DNA from: Devosia chinhatensis
GTDB taxonomy: Bacteria > Pseudomonadota > Alphaproteobacteria > Rhizobiales > Devosiaceae
Length of the DNA stretch: 64,000 bases
NCBI RefSeq assembly: GCF_000969445.1
Contig: NZ_JZEY01000054.1
Span: 930,001 to 994,000 of the forward strand
Reading direction: 5' to 3'
In this document: positions 44,391 through 53,131 of the stretch, in pieces
How the letters are laid out: every line of letters starts with the position of its first letter
How positions within the stretch are numbered: position 1 is the first letter of the stretch
Translations under genes and position numbers: made by a program
The notes under the pieces: model-generated
The model's input: the letters and a program-made list of their open reading frames with translations, nothing else
Told to the model about the DNA's origin: nothing
Database searches by the model: none

Positions 44391-45538
44391 CCCATTCGGG
44401 GCGGGTAATTGGCCGAGATCCAGCGAACGGCAAAGGGATCGCGGTCGAGTATCAGGATGGACATATCACTGCGGTTGAGCCGGTCAACGCGGGCCGGCAC
44501 GAACCCTTTCTGTCTGCGGGTTTCGTCGATCTGCAGGTCAACGGCTATGGCGGGCACGATCTGAATGCCGGCCCGCCCAGCCCGTCCACCCTGCAGCACC
44601 TGGCCCGTCTCCTCCTTGGTGCTGGCACAACAACCTTTGTGCCCACCTTGATTACGGCCAGCCGGGCGGATCTTTGCGGCGCCCTGCATGCCATAGCCAA
44701 AGCGCGGCAGGACAATTCTCGGCTCACAGCCATGATCCCGTTCATTCATGTGGAAGGGCCTTCCCTCGATCCTGCGGATGGGCCGAGGGGTGCGCATCCT
44801 CTGGAGTATGTCAGGCCGCCATCATTGGAAGAATTCGCAGCTTGGCAGGAGGCTGCGCAGGGCCTTGTGGGAATGGTGACACTCTCGCCGCACTACCCTG
44901 AGGCACCAGCCTACATTTCAGCGCTTGCGGCGCAAGGGATCCACGTTTCCATCGGCCATACCGGCGCCAGCCCGGAACAGATCTCCGCCGCCGTCGATGC
45001 CGGCGCCCGGCTCTCCACCCATCTCGGAAATGGCGCTGCCAGCACACTGCCACGTCACCCCAACTTCATGTGGTCGCAACTCGCCGACGACCGACTGACC
45101 GCCAGTTTCATTGCGGACGGACACCATCTGCCGCCAGCAGCGTTGAAGGCTATGTTGAGAGCCAAGACGCTCGAGCGCGCTATTTTAGTGTCGGACGCCG
45201 CTGCCTTGGGCGGACAAAGGCCCGGCATCTATCAAACTCCGATTGGTGGCGAGGTCGAGGTTTCGCCTGAAGGGCGGCTGAGCGTGGCCGGTACGCCCTA
45301 TCTGGCCGGAGCGGGCCATCTTCTCGATCGTAATGTTGCTCATGCTATCGAGGCCGGCGCGTTAACCCTTGCCGAGGCCCTCCGGCTGGCCACCCGAAAC
45401 CCCGGCATCTTTGCCGGAGATCGCGGCATCCTCGCGCCGGGTCGACGAGCAGACCTGGTGCGGTTCACTTGGAAATCGGGCGATTTTCGGTTGGCCATCG
45501 AAGATGTTTTCGTAGCCGGCGAAAGGGTCGCGCCATGA
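44387..45538 (+). CDS. nagA: N-acetylglucosamine-6-phosphate deacetylase (NagA-like)
   Basis: A 383-residue amidohydrolase-superfamily enzyme expected to deacetylate an N-acetylhexosamine-6-phosphate, giving the substrate of the NagB-like enzyme. Metal and active-site blocks are GFVDLQVNGYGG, HVEGPSLD (H121, E123), IGHTGAS (H191), THLGNGAA (H212; HLYNAM in classical NagA) and LVSDAAALGG (D270). The altered HLGN block hints at a variant substrate. ATG overlaps on both sides (ATGA at 44387 and 45535) place it firmly in the operon. It has no signal peptide and is therefore cytosolic. Confidence 0.9.
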   Translation: MTHSGRVIGRDPANGKGIAVEYQDGHITAVEPVNAGRHEPFLSAGFVDLQVNGYGGHDLNAGPPSPSTLQHLARLLLGAGTTTFVPTLITASRADLCGALHAIAKARQDNSRLTAMIPFIHVEGPSLDPADGPRGAHPLEYVRPPSLEEFAAWQEAAQGLVGMVTLSPHYPEAPAYISALAAQGIHVSIGHTGASPEQISAAVDAGARLSTHLGNGAASTLPRHPNFMWSQLADDRLTASFIADGHHLPPAALKAMLRAKTLERAILVSDAAALGGQRPGIYQTPIGGEVEVSPEGRLSVAGTPYLAGAGHLLDRNVAHAIEAGALTLAEALRLATRNPGIFAGDRGILAPGRRADLVRFTWKSGDFRLAIEDVFVAGERVAP

Positions 45539-46806
45539 TCATGGCCGGCGTCGCTTCCGTTGACATTACCCCGCCTGCCGGACTTTCCCTGGCCGGGTTC
45601 GCTGCCCGCACCCAGTCCGCGCAAGGTGTGCATGATGCGCTCACGGCCCGCGCAATCGTCGTCGAGGATACGGCGATCGTCGTGCTTGATGTCATTGGGT
45701 TGCACGAGGATATGGCGGCGCGCATTCGCAAACGCAGCGGCCTCGACGAAAACCGCATCATTGTCGCCGCTACCCATACGCATGGCGCACCTGTTTCCAT
45801 GCAGGGTCGGCTAGGTCGGGACGCTGATCCTGGCTTTCTTCAGCAGATGGAGGATGGTGCTGTGAAGGCGATCCGGCGTGCCTGGGAGGGGCGTCGGCCC
45901 GCCTCGCTTTCCGCCGGCATGGGCAGTGATCCCGGTGTGGCCTGGAACAGGCGCCACGCCGATGGACCACTTGACCATGCAGTGCCCGTCATTCGCATCC
46001 GCGACGCCGAAGGCTCCTGCTTTGCGGTCATGACATCCTATGCCTGCCACCCCGTCGTGCTAGCCGCCGACAATCTCCTGATGACTGCCGACTATCCGTA
46101 TTATGTCCGACGCTGTTTGGAAGAGGCTTATCCCGGTGCAGTCGCTTTGTTTCTGACCGGCTGCGCCGGCGATGCCAATACCGGCCACACGGCGCAGGCC
46201 TCCTGGACGCTGGCGGCCAATGCGCAGCGTACCTTTGCTACTGCGGAGCGCCTCGGCGTGCGGATTGCAGAGGCGGCGCTCGTTGCCCCCGAGGGCGACT
46301 TCGCTGGCCCCGTGGACGCAGGACATCGGGACCTTGATCTGGAAATGCTTCGCCTTGAGACGGAGTCGCTCAGCCAGCTCGCAGAACAATGGCGCCTGGA
46401 GGCGGCATCTGCCGAGCTGGTGCGCGCAACCTTGTTGGGTCACTGGATCGAATGGGCCGAGCGTTTCGAAGCCGTCGTGCCCGGCTCGTGGCGGGGCAGG
46501 GTAAGTCTTCTAGACTGGTGCGGTATTCCAATTGTCGCCATGCCAGGGGAAATCTTCAGCGAAACCGGGCTCTTTGTCAGGGCGTGCTGCAATGGCCTGC
46601 CGGCTTTTGTGCTTGCTTATGCAGAGGGCAATCCCGGCTACATTCCCCCGAGCAGCGAATATCAGTTTGGTGGCTACGAGGTCACCGAGGCGCATCGCTT
46701 TATCGGCATGCCCGGCGCCTTTGCGCCCGGTTCGGCAGAGGCTCTGGCCGAGGCTGCCTGTGGCCTGATCAAACAACGCCACTTGACAGCGCAACCGGTT
46801 GCATAA
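45535..46806 (+). CDS. Neutral/alkaline ceramidase-family amidase (cytosolic)
   Basis: A 423-residue protein with the N-terminal domain of neutral/alkaline non-lysosomal ceramidases, zinc enzymes that cleave an amide between a fatty acid and an amino alcohol. Visible blocks are AGVASVDITPPAGLSLAGF, AATHTHGAP (H81, H83), SYACHPVVL (H172), LTGCAGDANTG, MPGEIFSETG (E339) and GYIPPSSEY, all in family positions, so the zinc site appears intact. Unlike secreted ceramidases it lacks a signal peptide and the C-terminal domain. The operon context suggests it hydrolyses an N-acyl amino sugar or a related amide inside the cell. Its last five codons form part of an operator. Confidence 0.87.
   Translation: MIMAGVASVDITPPAGLSLAGFAARTQSAQGVHDALTARAIVVEDTAIVVLDVIGLHEDMAARIRKRSGLDENRIIVAATHTHGAPVSMQGRLGRDADPGFLQQMEDGAVKAIRRAWEGRRPASLSAGMGSDPGVAWNRRHADGPLDHAVPVIRIRDAEGSCFAVMTSYACHPVVLAADNLLMTADYPYYVRRCLEEAYPGAVALFLTGCAGDANTGHTAQASWTLAANAQRTFATAERLGVRIAEAALVAPEGDFAGPVDAGHRDLDLEMLRLETESLSQLAEQWRLEAASAELVRATLLGHWIEWAERFEAVVPGSWRGRVSLLDWCGIPIVAMPGEIFSETGLFVRACCNGLPAFVLAYAEGNPGYIPPSSEYQFGGYEVTEAHRFIGMPGAFAPGSAEALAEAACGLIKQRHLTAQPVA
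46783..46803 (+). promoter_or_regulatory. Second LacI-type operator with -35 box, inside the end of the ceramidase-like gene
   Basis: TTGACA (46783-46788) is followed two bases later by GCAACCGGTTGC (46791-46802), the same 12-bp palindrome as at 42768-42779 and at nearly the same spacing from a -35 box. The -10 region (around 46804-46811) is weak. The site overlaps the final codons of the preceding gene and lies 53 bp before the binding-protein start. It is most likely an internal, LacI-controlled promoter for the transport genes. Confidence 0.7.
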
Positions 46807-46855
46807 CAAACTTGCGCATCGCCTGTAGGGAACGAGCGAAACAAGGGGAATGAAC

Positions 46856-48160
46856 ATGAATAGCGTATTTGAGCCAAGTCGCGGCGCACGTCTGAAGACC
46901 CTCAGGGTAGCCCTTTTGGGTGGTGCTGCGCTCGCCATGGCGGGCGCAGCGTCTGCCCAGGAAATCCGAGTATGGAGCGGCTATCCGGAACTGGCCCCGT
47001 TCTACGAGCATGTCGCGGAAGGGATGAAGGCCGAGTATCCCGATCTCAGCGTGCGCGTCGAAGCGATCGCGCTGCGCGAGCACGAAAAGCGTCTGGCACT
47101 GGGCCTCACCTCCGGCGAAGCTGCCGAAGTGATCGAGCTCGGCACCTCGACCGCCACCCGCTACCTGGAGAACGAGCTGTTCAACGTCGCGCCCGATGAT
47201 GTGGCAGCGTTCGTGCAGGATCCGGCCAATTTCAACGACTTCTTCCGCGATTCTGCCAGTTACGAGGGAACGGTCTATGGCTTGCCGCTCTTCCGCGGAC
47301 AAAGCGCCCTCTATTACAACACGGAAATGTTCGAGGCCGCCGGGCTGACAGAGCCGCCTGCCGACATGGCCGACTATACCAGCTATGCCGAGCAATTGAC
47401 CCAGCGCGACGCCGCCGGTGCCCCGACGGTTTCCGGGTGGAGCCTGCGTCTGTCCGGTGGCGGCCAGGGTATTGCCGAAAAATTCTGGATCAACATGTTC
47501 CAGTACGGCGAAAATCTCGTCGAGCAGAATGAGGCGGGCCTCTGGAGAGCCGACTTCGCCAACGAGCAGGGCCGGGCAGCGCTCAAGCAATACCTTGAGA
47601 ACGTCCACACGCTCAAAACCGTGACGGTCGAAATGCCTGCCGACGCCGAGGCTTTCGAGCGCGAACAGACGGCCATGTTTATCCGTGAATCCTGGGTCAT
47701 TGGAGATATCGCCGCCAAGGCTCCGGACCTCTCCTACGCCACCGCAACTCTGCCGCGGGGCTCCATCGTGGCCCCTGTGTCGCTCTGGATCAGCGGCGAA
47801 GGCGAGAAGGCCGATGCGGCGTGGGCCTTTGCGCAGGCTGCCAATGATCCTGAAAACCTGCTCTGGCTCCTGGACAATGTGGGCTGGCTGCCGAACCGGT
47901 CCGGTCTCGACTACAGCGCCATCCTCGAAGCCAAGCCGGCATTGGCCGCCTTCGTCGATTATCCGGACACCTACGAGTTCTTCTCGTTGCCCAATATTGG
48001 CCCGGTCGAGGAAATCCTGACGCGCACGGCTGCACGTTTGACGGAAGCCTTTGCAAATCCCGCCCTTGCGGCCGACGACGCAGCCATCGATGCCGTTCTT
48101 GTCGGCATGCAGGACGAAATCAACGGCCTGCTGCAGCGTGAAGGTCTGCTGGCCGAATAA
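46856..48160 (+). CDS. Extracellular solute-binding protein of amino-sugar ABC transporter
   Basis: A 434-residue periplasmic binding protein of family 1. The signal peptide has a basic start (RGARLKTLRVALLGG) and ends near GAASAQ; the mature part begins EIRVWSGYPELAPFYEHVAE. ATG 46856 is preferred over ATG 46850, because GGGGA touches the first and is properly spaced from the second. It has its own candidate promoter/operator upstream and a strong hairpin after the stop. The context suggests an N-acylated amino sugar or a glycoside of one as the ligand. Confidence 0.92.
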   Translation: MNSVFEPSRGARLKTLRVALLGGAALAMAGAASAQEIRVWSGYPELAPFYEHVAEGMKAEYPDLSVRVEAIALREHEKRLALGLTSGEAAEVIELGTSTATRYLENELFNVAPDDVAAFVQDPANFNDFFRDSASYEGTVYGLPLFRGQSALYYNTEMFEAAGLTEPPADMADYTSYAEQLTQRDAAGAPTVSGWSLRLSGGGQGIAEKFWINMFQYGENLVEQNEAGLWRADFANEQGRAALKQYLENVHTLKTVTVEMPADAEAFEREQTAMFIRESWVIGDIAAKAPDLSYATATLPRGSIVAPVSLWISGEGEKADAAWAFAQAANDPENLLWLLDNVGWLPNRSGLDYSAILEAKPALAAFVDYPDTYEFFSLPNIGPVEEILTRTAARLTEAFANPALAADDAAIDAVLVGMQDEINGLLQREGLLAE

Positions 48161-48184
48161 GCTGGCATCAAGCCCGGGTACAAC

Positions 48185-48214
48185 GATCCGGGAAGGTTAT
48201 GATCTTCCCGGATC
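48185..48214 (+). terminator. Stem-loop between binding-protein and permease genes
   Basis: A perfect 11-bp inverted repeat (GATCCGGGAAG / CTTCCCGGATC) with an 8-base loop, 25 bases after the binding-protein stop and 19 before the permease start. There is no U-tract. Like the other hairpins after binding-protein genes here, it probably protects the upstream mRNA or lets only part of the transcripts through. Confidence 0.6.
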
Positions 48215-48232
48215 CCACTAGCGGAGAATACA

Positions 48233-49120
48233 ATGCTGCGGCGCAAGAGATGGCTCTTTGCCATGCTCGCCATCCTGCCCACGCTGGCGATCTTCGCCTG
48301 GCTGCGCATGTTTCCAATCGTCGAAACATTGCGTCTCAGCCTGCACAAATGGGACATACTTTCGAAGAACAAGCCCTTTATCGGCCTGGCTAATTTCCAG
48401 GAACTGATGGGTGATCGCCTGTTCCACGAGGCCCTGCTCAACACGACGATTATCGCGTTCGGCGTCCTCGCCATTACCATCCCGACGGCCATGGTTCTCG
48501 CCGCGCTCATTCACTACCGAACGCGCTCGCGGGCCTCGGGCTTTTACGAGACGGCGATCTTTTTGCCGCATGTGGTGTCGCTGGTGCCGGCCGCCATGGC
48601 GTGGAAGTGGATCTTCGATGCCCGGCTCGGGCCGCTCAACGCCCTTCTGAGCTTTTTCGGCATCCAACCTCAGGCCTGGCTCTTCGATCCCACCTTGTCG
48701 ATCATCAGCGTCATCGTGCTGTGTTCGTGGCAGGCACTTGGCTATGCCGTTCTTATTTATCTCGTCGGATTCAAAAGCCTGCCTGTTTCGCTCTATGAGG
48801 CTGCAAAACTGGATGGCGCATCGGGTACTCAATCGTTCTGGTTCCTGTCCATCCCGATGCTGAAGCCGATCACGCTCTACGTGTCGGTGGTCACGCTCGT
48901 GTCTGGCTTTAATGTCTACGCTCAAGCTTTTGTCCTGGCTTCCGATGCGCAGGGCGCGCCGGGCCGTCAGGTGCGGGTGCTTGTGCTCGACATGCTCGAA
49001 AACAGCTTCCGCAATTATCGGGTAGGCTATGCGGCCTCCGAAGCCGTGGTGCTGTTGCTGATCGTTCTTGTGCTGACACTCATCCAGTTCTCCCTGCTGC
49101 GCGAAAGGGGTCGGGCATGA
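48233..49120 (+). CDS. Sugar ABC transporter permease (MalF/UgpA type)
   Basis: A 295-residue inner-membrane permease with six or so hydrophobic segments. The EAA loop is SLYEAAKLDGASGTQSFWF. GCGGAG lies 7 bases before ATG 48233. It overlaps the next permease by 4 bp (ATGA). It forms the transport channel with the product of 49117-49980 and uses the ATPase encoded at 51219-52304. Confidence 0.93.
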   Translation: MLRRKRWLFAMLAILPTLAIFAWLRMFPIVETLRLSLHKWDILSKNKPFIGLANFQELMGDRLFHEALLNTTIIAFGVLAITIPTAMVLAALIHYRTRSRASGFYETAIFLPHVVSLVPAAMAWKWIFDARLGPLNALLSFFGIQPQAWLFDPTLSIISVIVLCSWQALGYAVLIYLVGFKSLPVSLYEAAKLDGASGTQSFWFLSIPMLKPITLYVSVVTLVSGFNVYAQAFVLASDAQGAPGRQVRVLVLDMLENSFRNYRVGYAASEAVVLLLIVLVLTLIQFSLLRERGRA

Positions 49121-49980
49121 CACGCAACGTTTCGCAAAGCGGCAAGAGCCGCAAGATGCGGCGCATGATCGTCGACCGCGGCATTGACGTGGTGCTGATG
49201 ACGTTCAGCCTCCTGATGCTGCTGCCTCTGGTCTTTCTCGTGTCCAACGGGTTTAAGACACCGCAGGAAATGCTGGCCTGGCCTCCCACGATCATTCCTG
49301 CAAATCCCACGGTCGACAATTTTGCGGCCGTTCTTCAGGACACCCCGCTCCTGCGCTGGATTCTCAACAGCATCCTGTTCGCGGTACTTTCAACGCTGGC
49401 CATCCTGGCGACGTCATCGATCGCCGGATATATCCTTGCCAAGTTCCGCTATCGCTCGCTGAACGTCGTGTTCGCCCTGATCCTTGCTACGGCCATCGTG
49501 CCGTTCGAGGTTTACATGATCCCCCTCTACTTTCAGGCGCAAAGCCTGGGTATCCTCAATAGCCTCTGGGGGCTATTGCTGGGCTATCTGGTCATGAGCT
49601 TCGGCATCTTCTTGATCCGGCAGAACGTCATTCATTCCATTCCCGATGAGCTGATCGAGGCGGCCCGCATCGATGGCGCGGGTGAGCTCTGGATTTTCTT
49701 CCGCATCGTCCTGCCGCTTCTTCGGGGCGCACTGGGTGCGCTGGGTGTTCTGGCATTCTTCCAGGCTTGGACGGCCTTTGCCTGGCCTATGATCGTCGCC
49801 ACGAACCGCGAAGCGTACACGATCGAAGTAGGCCTGGCGCTGTTCCAGACCGGCTTCACGGTCGATCTTGGAAGGCTCAGTGCGGCTTCAGCACTTGTGC
49901 TGATCCCCTCAATCACCCTTTTCGTCATCCTGCGGCGTAATTTCGTGCAGGGCGTCGCCAGCACAGGTCTCAAGGAATGA
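49117..49980 (+). CDS. Carbohydrate ABC transporter permease (MalG type)
   Basis: A 287-residue inner-membrane permease, the second half of the channel. After a short basic cytoplasmic start (SGKSRKMRRMIVDRG) come several hydrophobic segments, and the EAA loop is ELIEAARIDGAGELWIFFRI. Start and stop both overlap neighbours by 4 bp, so translation of permease, permease and AGE-family gene is coupled. Confidence 0.93.
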   Translation: MTRNVSQSGKSRKMRRMIVDRGIDVVLMTFSLLMLLPLVFLVSNGFKTPQEMLAWPPTIIPANPTVDNFAAVLQDTPLLRWILNSILFAVLSTLAILATSSIAGYILAKFRYRSLNVVFALILATAIVPFEVYMIPLYFQAQSLGILNSLWGLLLGYLVMSFGIFLIRQNVIHSIPDELIEAARIDGAGELWIFFRIVLPLLRGALGALGVLAFFQAWTAFAWPMIVATNREAYTIEVGLALFQTGFTVDLGRLSAASALVLIPSITLFVILRRNFVQGVASTGLKE

Positions 49981-51218
49981 GCGACAATTCCTTCATCGCC
50001 GATGCTGGCAAGCTGTACGGTCGGGCCAATGCTGCCAGTCTGCACTGGCTGCTGGACCGAGGCAGGCTGGGCGAAGGTTTCCTCAACAGCAAGCAGAACA
50101 GCATCACGCTCGCCGATTACACGCCAGCGGATGGCTTACGCGGACCCAACTACACCTATGGTTGGATACAGGGCAGAGGCCTTGAAGCCCTTGTGACCCA
50201 TGCCGCCTTCTTTGCCGATACCGATCCAGATCTGGCACGTCGCCTCGACGAAGCAGGTAGGGCGTTGTTCGGTGTGCTGCGCAGATTGTGGGCGCGAGAC
50301 GGGCACGGCTACTTCTGCTACGACGCAGATCTTCGGCCGGTGATTGCGTCGGGCGAAGGCGTTACCCTCCAAGCAGCTCCGGGTGACATTTACACCTATA
50401 GCGATATCTTCTTCCTCAAGGGACTGATCGCGGCGGCGGCGCGCTACGATGCCCAGCGCCTCCCGGCCTACCTCGCTCAGATCGAGCATCTGGTCGCTGC
50501 CATCGAGGGCAAGCGATTCCAGATGGATGAGCGGCGGCTGCTATCGGCCGATAGCGTGGCAGCCGAACCCGACGACATCGGGCCGCGCATGATCATGATC
50601 GGCGCCGCCGGCTTGTTGCACCGCATCGGCAAACCCGAGGCGGCGGGCTTTGCCGATCGACTTGTCTCGCATGTTCTCGACAGACATTTCGATCCCGCAT
50701 CCAGGCTTTTGCGCAACGTGCCCGGCGGGGATGAGTGCAATGTCGGGCACGGGATAGAGCTTGTCGGTTTCGCCTTCGATTATCTCCCGCCCGATGCGCC
50801 TGCAGCACTGGTCGAGCAATTACAGGCTGTTTTGATCGCCTCTTTCAATGCAGGGTTCACAGGTCCCGGCATCAGGCTGACTGTTTCGACGGCCACGCGC
50901 GAACCGTTGAGCCCCTATTGCCCCTGGTGGTCCTTGCCCGAGACCATCCGTGCGGCGGCGCTCTGCTACGAGCGCACGGGCGACGAGCGTGTGCTCGATG
51001 TGTGGCGCAAGGCGCATCAGGCTTTCTTCGGCACGTTCTGGCGCGACAAGCCGCCACTGGCCTACCAGACCATGACCGAGGACGGCCCCGTCGATTACGT
51101 CCCCGCAACGCCCGATCTCGATCCGGGCTATCACACCGGCCTCAGCCTGCTGGCGGCCATCAACGTGGCCCAGCGTCTCGACGCAGGCCGGTTTCTGCTT
51201 TCGAAAACAGGTGCTTGA
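49977..51218 (+). CDS. AGE-family (N-acylglucosamine 2-epimerase-like) protein
   Basis: A 413-residue cytosolic protein that looks like an (alpha/alpha)6-barrel of the N-acylglucosamine 2-epimerase/cellobiose epimerase family: GHGIELVGFAFDYLPP and PWWSLPETIRAAALCYERTG match the family's active-site helices, followed by DVWRKAHQAFFGTFW. It could epimerise or isomerise the imported sugar. A distant unsaturated-glycosidase relationship (same fold) cannot be excluded. It is inserted between the second permease (4-bp overlap) and the ATPase (adjoining codons), so it is coupled to the transporter. Confidence 0.75.
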   Translation: MSDNSFIADAGKLYGRANAASLHWLLDRGRLGEGFLNSKQNSITLADYTPADGLRGPNYTYGWIQGRGLEALVTHAAFFADTDPDLARRLDEAGRALFGVLRRLWARDGHGYFCYDADLRPVIASGEGVTLQAAPGDIYTYSDIFFLKGLIAAAARYDAQRLPAYLAQIEHLVAAIEGKRFQMDERRLLSADSVAAEPDDIGPRMIMIGAAGLLHRIGKPEAAGFADRLVSHVLDRHFDPASRLLRNVPGGDECNVGHGIELVGFAFDYLPPDAPAALVEQLQAVLIASFNAGFTGPGIRLTVSTATREPLSPYCPWWSLPETIRAAALCYERTGDERVLDVWRKAHQAFFGTFWRDKPPLAYQTMTEDGPVDYVPATPDLDPGYHTGLSLLAAINVAQRLDAGRFLLSKTGA

Positions 51219-52304
51219 ATGGCTGCTGTAGATATCCGCAATGTGGCCAAGTCCTTCGGGCCTACAGACATCATCCGCGACGTCAACATCGAGGTTCCCG
51301 ACGGCGCCTTCGTGGTGCTCGTGGGGCCTTCGGGATGCGGGAAGTCGACGCTGCTGCGCATGATCGCCGGGCTGGAAGACATTGATCGGGGCGAGATTTC
51401 CATCGGAGATCGGGTCATCAACGACGTGGAACCCAAGCACCGCGACATTGCCATGGTGTTCCAGAATTATGCGCTCTATCCGCATATGACCATCGCGGAG
51501 AACATGGGTTTTTCGCTGCGTCTGGCCCGCCAGCCCAAGGCGGAGATCGACCAGCGGGTTGCCGAAGCCGCTCGGATCCTGGGCCTCAGCGACTATCTGC
51601 ACCGCTTTCCCAAGCAGCTCTCGGGCGGCCAGCGGCAGCGCGTGGCCATGGGGCGCGCCATCGTTCGCCAGCCGCAGGTCTTTCTGTTCGACGAGCCTTT
51701 GTCCAACCTCGATGCCAAGCTGCGGGTGCAGATGCGGGCAGAGCTCAAGGACATGCATGCCCGGTTCAAGACGACGACCATCTATGTGACGCATGATCAG
51801 ATCGAGGCCATGACCATGGCGGATCTGATCGTGGTGATGCGCGGCGGGGTGGTGGAACAGATTGGAACACCGCTCGATCTCTATGATTTTCCTGCAAATA
51901 TGTTCGTCGGCAGCTTCATCGGTTCACCCGCCATGAACTTCCTCGAAGGCACGATCAGGGTGGCGGGGGACGCGGTGTTTCTCGAGACAGAGAGCGGCAC
52001 GAAGCTACCGGTCGGCCGGGGCAATGCCGTCTTCGATGGCCGCGCCGTAACGCTGGGAATTCGCCCGGAACATCTGACACTTGCAGCCGGAGAAGGCGGG
52101 CTCGAGGGCGTTATCGCCAGTATCGAGCCGACCGGATCGGAGACGTTCGTTGTGGTTCAGCTGGGGCAGGATCGGGTGTCGGTGCTGCTGCGCCAGAGGC
52201 TGATGGCGGGCCCAGGTGACGCCATCCGGCTGGCGGTCGAAGCCGGGTCGGCGCATCTCTTCGACACGGCGACGGGCGTGCGGCTGGACGCGGCCAAGGC
52301 GTGA
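51219..52304 (+). CDS. Sugar ABC transporter ATP-binding protein (UgpC/MalK type)
   Basis: A 361-residue ATPase: Walker [14 protein letters not shown]-loop [12 protein letters not shown], signature QLSGGQRQRVAMGRAI, Walker B VFLFDEPLSNLDAKLR, H-loop YVTHDQIEAMTM, then a C-terminal TOBE-type regulatory domain (VTLGIRPEHLTL). It begins immediately after the AGE-gene stop codon and closes the amino-sugar operon. MalK-type ATPases can serve more than one transporter, so it may also energise others. Confidence 0.95.
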   Translation: MAAVDIRNVAKSFGPTDIIRDVNIEVPDGAFVVLVGPSGCGKSTLLRMIAGLEDIDRGEISIGDRVINDVEPKHRDIAMVFQNYALYPHMTIAENMGFSLRLARQPKAEIDQRVAEAARILGLSDYLHRFPKQLSGGQRQRVAMGRAIVRQPQVFLFDEPLSNLDAKLRVQMRAELKDMHARFKTTTIYVTHDQIEAMTMADLIVVMRGGVVEQIGTPLDLYDFPANMFVGSFIGSPAMNFLEGTIRVAGDAVFLETESGTKLPVGRGNAVFDGRAVTLGIRPEHLTLAAGEGGLEGVIASIEPTGSETFVVVQLGQDRVSVLLRQRLMAGPGDAIRLAVEAGSAHLFDTATGVRLDAAKA

Positions 52305-52350
52305 CTTTCGGCTAGCATCTCGACCCCTGGCGCTAGCAGACTGTTAGCGT

Positions 52351-53076
52351 TCAGGGTGCGAAAGCCTTCATAAAGCGATCCCGCGAGCGTTCGATGTGAA
52401 TACGCATGGACTGGCGGGCCGCGTCGGCATCGCGCGCCTGCATCGCCGCGATGATCGCCCGATGTTCCGAGATGGCGTCGCTGGTGACCCGGGCGTGGTA
52501 GAACAGGCGGAAGAGATGCACATGGGTGTGCAGGCTCGCCAGTGTCTCCTGGATGAGTTCATTGCCGCCGGCATGGGCGATGAGATCGTGGAACTGCCCG
52601 TCAAGCTGCGCGAACCGGCCGTAAGCCTCTGCGACGGGTTCATCACCGCCAGCCTCCATTTCCGCGGCCAGTTTGGAGAGGGTGGCGCGCGCGTCATCCG
52701 TCATGGTGAGCGCGGCGCGGGCAGCGGCGTGCGGCTCGAGCAGCAGGCGCAGTTCGTAGAGCTGTTCAAGGCGGGAGCTGTCCATCTGGTTGGCGGCGCT
52801 GTAGCCAATGAGATGGGTCTTGACCACCAGCCCCTCCGCTTCCAGTCGCGACAGGGCTTCGCGGATCGGGGTCTGCGACACGCCGAGTTCGCGCACCAGC
52901 CGGTCAACCGAGATGCGGCCGCCAGGGGCGATTTCGCGCGACATCAGCTGGGCATAGATAGCGTTGTAGACTTCCTCGCCCAGGCGCGTCGGGCGCTTGA
53001 GGGGCAGTGAATGTCCGGGTCGCTTCTCGCCGAAGACCATCGGGTCCCAATCCATGTTGTCTATTGACGTGTCCAT
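52351..53076 (-). CDS. GntR family transcriptional regulator (FadR/FCD type)
   Basis: A 241-residue regulator: N-terminal winged helix (RISVDRLVRELGVSQTPIRE, SRLEAEGLVV) and an all-helical FCD effector domain with likely metal-binding histidines (QFHDLIAHAGG, SEHRAIIAAM). Starts at 53076, 53055 and 53040 are all possible; none has a strong ribosome site. It is divergent from the dehydrogenase cluster at 53132, and a 12-bp palindrome lies between the two genes. Proteins of this type usually repress sugar-acid or organic-acid catabolism. Confidence 0.9.
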   Translation of the reverse strand: MDTSIDNMDWDPMVFGEKRPGHSLPLKRPTRLGEEVYNAIYAQLMSREIAPGGRISVDRLVRELGVSQTPIREALSRLEAEGLVVKTHLIGYSAANQMDSSRLEQLYELRLLLEPHAAARAALTMTDDARATLSKLAAEMEAGGDEPVAEAYGRFAQLDGQFHDLIAHAGGNELIQETLASLHTHVHLFRLFYHARVTSDAISEHRAIIAAMQARDADAARQSMRIHIERSRDRFMKAFAP

Positions 53077-53111
53077 TCGATAGCACCATAGTCCGGCTCG
53101 TTCAATCATAT

Positions 53112-53123
53112 ATCCGATCGGAT
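53112..53123. promoter_or_regulatory. Candidate GntR operator
   Basis: ATCCGATCGGAT is a perfect 12-bp palindrome in the short gap between the GntR gene and the Ldh-type dehydrogenase, 8 bp before the latter's start codon. Flanking TATA-rich sequence (TCATATATCC, TTTTATATC) suggests promoter elements on both sides. FadR-type GntR sites are typically palindromes of this size. Confidence 0.55.
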
Positions 53124-53131
53124 TTTATATC

